A stretch of 64,000 bases of DNA from Epilithonimonas vandammei. GTDB lineage: Bacteria > Bacteroidota > Bacteroidia > Flavobacteriales > Weeksellaceae. Made by a program: the position numbers and the translations under genes. Shown here one piece after another: positions 62,071 through 64,000 of the stretch; position 1 is the stretch's first letter, and each line of letters opens with the position of its first letter. Under the pieces are notes generated by a model, which was not told where the DNA came from, did not search any database, and saw nothing but the letters and a program-made list of their open reading frames with translations. The stretch is taken from NCBI RefSeq assembly GCF_003860525.1, contig NZ_CP034161.1, positions 1,302,001 to 1,366,000 of the forward strand, written 5' to 3'.

Positions 62071-63204
62071 ATGAAATCTAAAATTTGGCTTTCATCGCCG
62101 CACATGGGCGGAGGGGAAATGAAGTATGTACAGGAGGCGTTCGATCAAAATTGGGTGGCGCCACTGGGGAAAAATGTCGATGAATTTGAAAATGCCATTC
62201 AAGAATTTATAGAAGAAGATAAATTTGTTGCAGCACTGAGTTCAGGAACAGCAGCTTTGCACTTAGCACTTATACAATTGGGTGTAGGATATGGTGATGA
62301 AGTTATTTGCCAATCCTTCACATTTTCAGCATCAGCAAATCCTATAAAATATCTTGGAGCTAATCCTGTTTTTGTAGATTCGGATCCGGTAAATTGGAAT
62401 ATGTCACCATTTTTTCTAGAAGAAGCAATAAAGGACAGAATTTCAAAAAACAAAAAACCCAAAGCTGTTATAATAGTTCATCTCTATGGTATGCCAGCAT
62501 TGATGGATGAAATTACAGCAATCTGTTCTAAATATGAGATTCCGTTGATTGAAGATAGTGCGGAAGCATTAGGTTCTATTTATAAAAATAAAAAATGTGG
62601 AACTTTTGGCGATTTTGCTATTTTATCTTTTAATGGAAATAAAATCATAACAACATCTGGAGGGGGTGCATTAGTTGGTCCTACAAAAGAAACTAAAGAG
62701 AAAACAATTTTTCTATCAACTCAGGCTAGAGACAATGCTCCACATTATCAGCATTCCGAAATAGGATATAATTATAGGTTAAGTAATATATGTGCTGGAA
62801 TAGGTAGGGGACAGATGGAGGTGCTTTCCGACCGCATTCAGCAAAGAAGAGCCGTAAATGACTTTTACAAGGATGTTTTTTCAAATATTGACGCTGTAAA
62901 CCTTTTTTCAGAGGCTAGTTCAGATTTTTTTTCCAATCATTGGCTTTCCAGTATTACGATAGATAAAAAAGTAACCACACGAACGAATCAAGAATTAATG
63001 GCAGCTTTTGCCGAGGAGAATATAGAAACGCGTCCTTTGTGGAAACCTATGCACCTTCAACCTGTTTTTAATGATTGTCAATATTTTGGCGAAACTGTTT
63101 CTGAAGAATTATTTACAGCAGGTTTATGTCTGCCTTCAGGATCAAATATTACCAACGACGATAAAAACAGAATTTATGAGGTCATAAGTAATTACCAATT
63201 TTAA
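62071..63204 (+). CDS. DegT/DnrJ/EryC1/StrS-family aminotransferase (PglE-like)
   Basis: The 377-residue PLP enzyme aminates a 4-keto sugar nucleotide. The opening IWLSSPHMGGGEMKYVQEAF and FVAALSSGTAALHLALIQLG near 50-70 are typical. The PLP lysine is K191 in LSFNGNKIITTSGGGAL. In the usual pathway this step comes between the dehydratase and the acetyltransferase. The spacer from the acetyltransferase gene is 98 bases. Confidence 0.92.
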   Translation: MKSKIWLSSPHMGGGEMKYVQEAFDQNWVAPLGKNVDEFENAIQEFIEEDKFVAALSSGTAALHLALIQLGVGYGDEVICQSFTFSASANPIKYLGANPVFVDSDPVNWNMSPFFLEEAIKDRISKNKKPKAVIIVHLYGMPALMDEITAICSKYEIPLIEDSAEALGSIYKNKKCGTFGDFAILSFNGNKIITTSGGGALVGPTKETKEKTIFLSTQARDNAPHYQHSEIGYNYRLSNICAGIGRGQMEVLSDRIQQRRAVNDFYKDVFSNIDAVNLFSEASSDFFSNHWLSSITIDKKVTTRTNQELMAAFAEENIETRPLWKPMHLQPVFNDCQYFGETVSEELFTAGLCLPSGSNITNDDKNRIYEVISNYQF

Positions 63205-63220
63205 TAATTAATAACCGAAA

Positions 63221-64000
63221 ATGAATAAGGTTAAAAATGCCGGCAAATTATCATTAAGTGATAGTGTTTTAGAACTTTTTGATCTAAAATTTTTACCACG
63301 GTGGGTGATACTTGTTATTGATATATTACTGTTGCTAATGTCACTTTTGGTTTCGCATCTCCTTATTTTGGAGTTAAATGTGAAGCATTATAATGTCTTT
63401 CCTCTTTTTTATGTTTTTTTAGCTATCATAGGAACTAATGTTCTGTATATGTATATCTTCAAAACATATCTTGGGGTGATAAGGCATTCTACATTTGTAG
63501 ATCTTTTTAAGATTTTTATGGCTAATCTAAGCTGTGTTTTAACTATATTAATCATAAACTATTCCTATTATATTACTTTTCAGAAAAAGCTAATACTCGT
63601 TCCGTTTCTAGGGCTTTATTTTGCTATTTCCTGCCTCTTCTTATTTGTTTTCAGATTATGTGTGAAAGGCATTTTTAACATAATAAAGGAAAATAAAAGA
63701 AGTTCCAGCAGAAAAAAAATATTTATACTAGGTGATGATGATACATCTATTGCTATAGCTCAGGTTATTCTTTCCAATCCGAACCTGCCTTTTGATATTA
63801 AAGGATTTATTTCCTATAATTCAAAAAAAGTAATGACCAAACTTTTAGATAAAAAAATTATCTCAAGAACTGATTTTATTAACGCTCTTCAAAAAGGGAA
63901 CAGTGGGGTAGACGGAGTTCTTGTAATAAAAGAAGCATTACATAAAGACGAGCTTGATTTTTGGGTTAATCTGTTCTTGGAACATAATCTGAAAATATAT
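63221..64000 (+). CDS. PglF/CapD-like sugar-nucleotide dehydratase, partial at right edge
   Basis: The reading frame stays open from the ATG at 63221 to the window end (260 codons). It encodes four N-terminal transmembrane segments (about 25-140: WVILVIDILLLLMSLLVSHLL and others), then KKIFILGDDDTSIAIAQVILSN near 165-185, the start of the first nucleotide-binding part. This matches the membrane-anchored polysaccharide-biosynthesis/nucleoside-diphosphate-sugar 4,6-dehydratase family (PglF, CapD). The catalytic second Rossmann domain is outside the window. It follows the aminotransferase by 16 bases. Confidence 0.85.
   Translation, partial: MNKVKNAGKLSLSDSVLELFDLKFLPRWVILVIDILLLLMSLLVSHLLILELNVKHYNVFPLFYVFLAIIGTNVLYMYIFKTYLGVIRHSTFVDLFKIFMANLSCVLTILIINYSYYITFQKKLILVPFLGLYFAISCLFLFVFRLCVKGIFNIIKENKRSSSRKKIFILGDDDTSIAIAQVILSNPNLPFDIKGFISYNSKKVMTKLLDKKIISRTDFINALQKGNSGVDGVLVIKEALHKDELDFWVNLFLEHNLKIY

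Noticed and set aside
1-64000. tRNA, rRNA or prophage genes
   Set aside because: None seen: no cloverleaf-like segment with conserved TTCGAAT-type loop, and no integrase or structural phage gene was recognised.

Overview
The window is a low-GC chromosome segment from a flavobacterium, most likely the family Weeksellaceae (Chryseobacterium/Epilithonimonas type). The evidence is a SusC/SusD pair, a fused SecDF, a very large secreted protein with a type IX secretion (T9SS) tail, DUF4290 and DUF4197 proteins, and repeated promoter -7 boxes of the Bacteroidota form TAnnTTTG. No tRNA, rRNA or CRISPR array was seen.

Region 1 (1-2.4 kb): a deoxyhypusine-synthase-like protein, a DUF493 protein and ferritin. 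Region 2 (2.6-13.4 kb): a polysaccharide utilisation locus with SusC, SusD, two tandem COG5368/GH144-type glucanase lipoproteins, a secreted esterase and a GH3 beta-glucosidase. The combination best fits beta-1,2-glucan use. Region 3 (13.5-25 kb): export and envelope genes (DUF4197, secDF, MFS pump, tatA, PAP2 phosphatase, rlmH, yihY, nhaA) and the stringent-response enzyme RelA/SpoT. Region 4 (25.1-29.2 kb): a circularly permuted ATP-grasp, alpha-E and transglutaminase cluster, a widespread but poorly understood peptide-ligase-type system, followed by a VanZ-like protein.

Region 5 (29.2-38.1 kb): proC, a FrnE-like DsbA, murB, an aminotransferase, small proteins, a two-gene DUF4395/NIL-domain operon behind a leader with a terminator and a competing pairing, murA and DUF4290. 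Region 6 (38.2-47.7 kb): a TPR-transmembrane-HTH regulator, an unknown protein and a 2142-residue mosaic secreted protein with 25-residue tandem repeats. Region 7 (47.8-58 kb): DCC and haem-binding proteins, der, upp, comF, then the glyoxylate shunt (aceB, aceA) divergent from a RamB/ScfR-like regulator with an 18-bp palindrome between them, then an alpha-glucan phosphorylase.

Region 8 (58-64 kb) is accessory: an orphan protein with a possible nuclease core, a secreted-protein pseudogene cut off by an IS982-type transposase remnant, a small protein with a sorting-signal-like tail, and the start of a glycan locus (sugar transferase, PglD-like, PglE-like and PglF-like genes) that runs off the right edge. 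Three families of dispersed intergenic repeats are scattered through the window. One copy supplies the last codons and stop of the VanZ-like gene.
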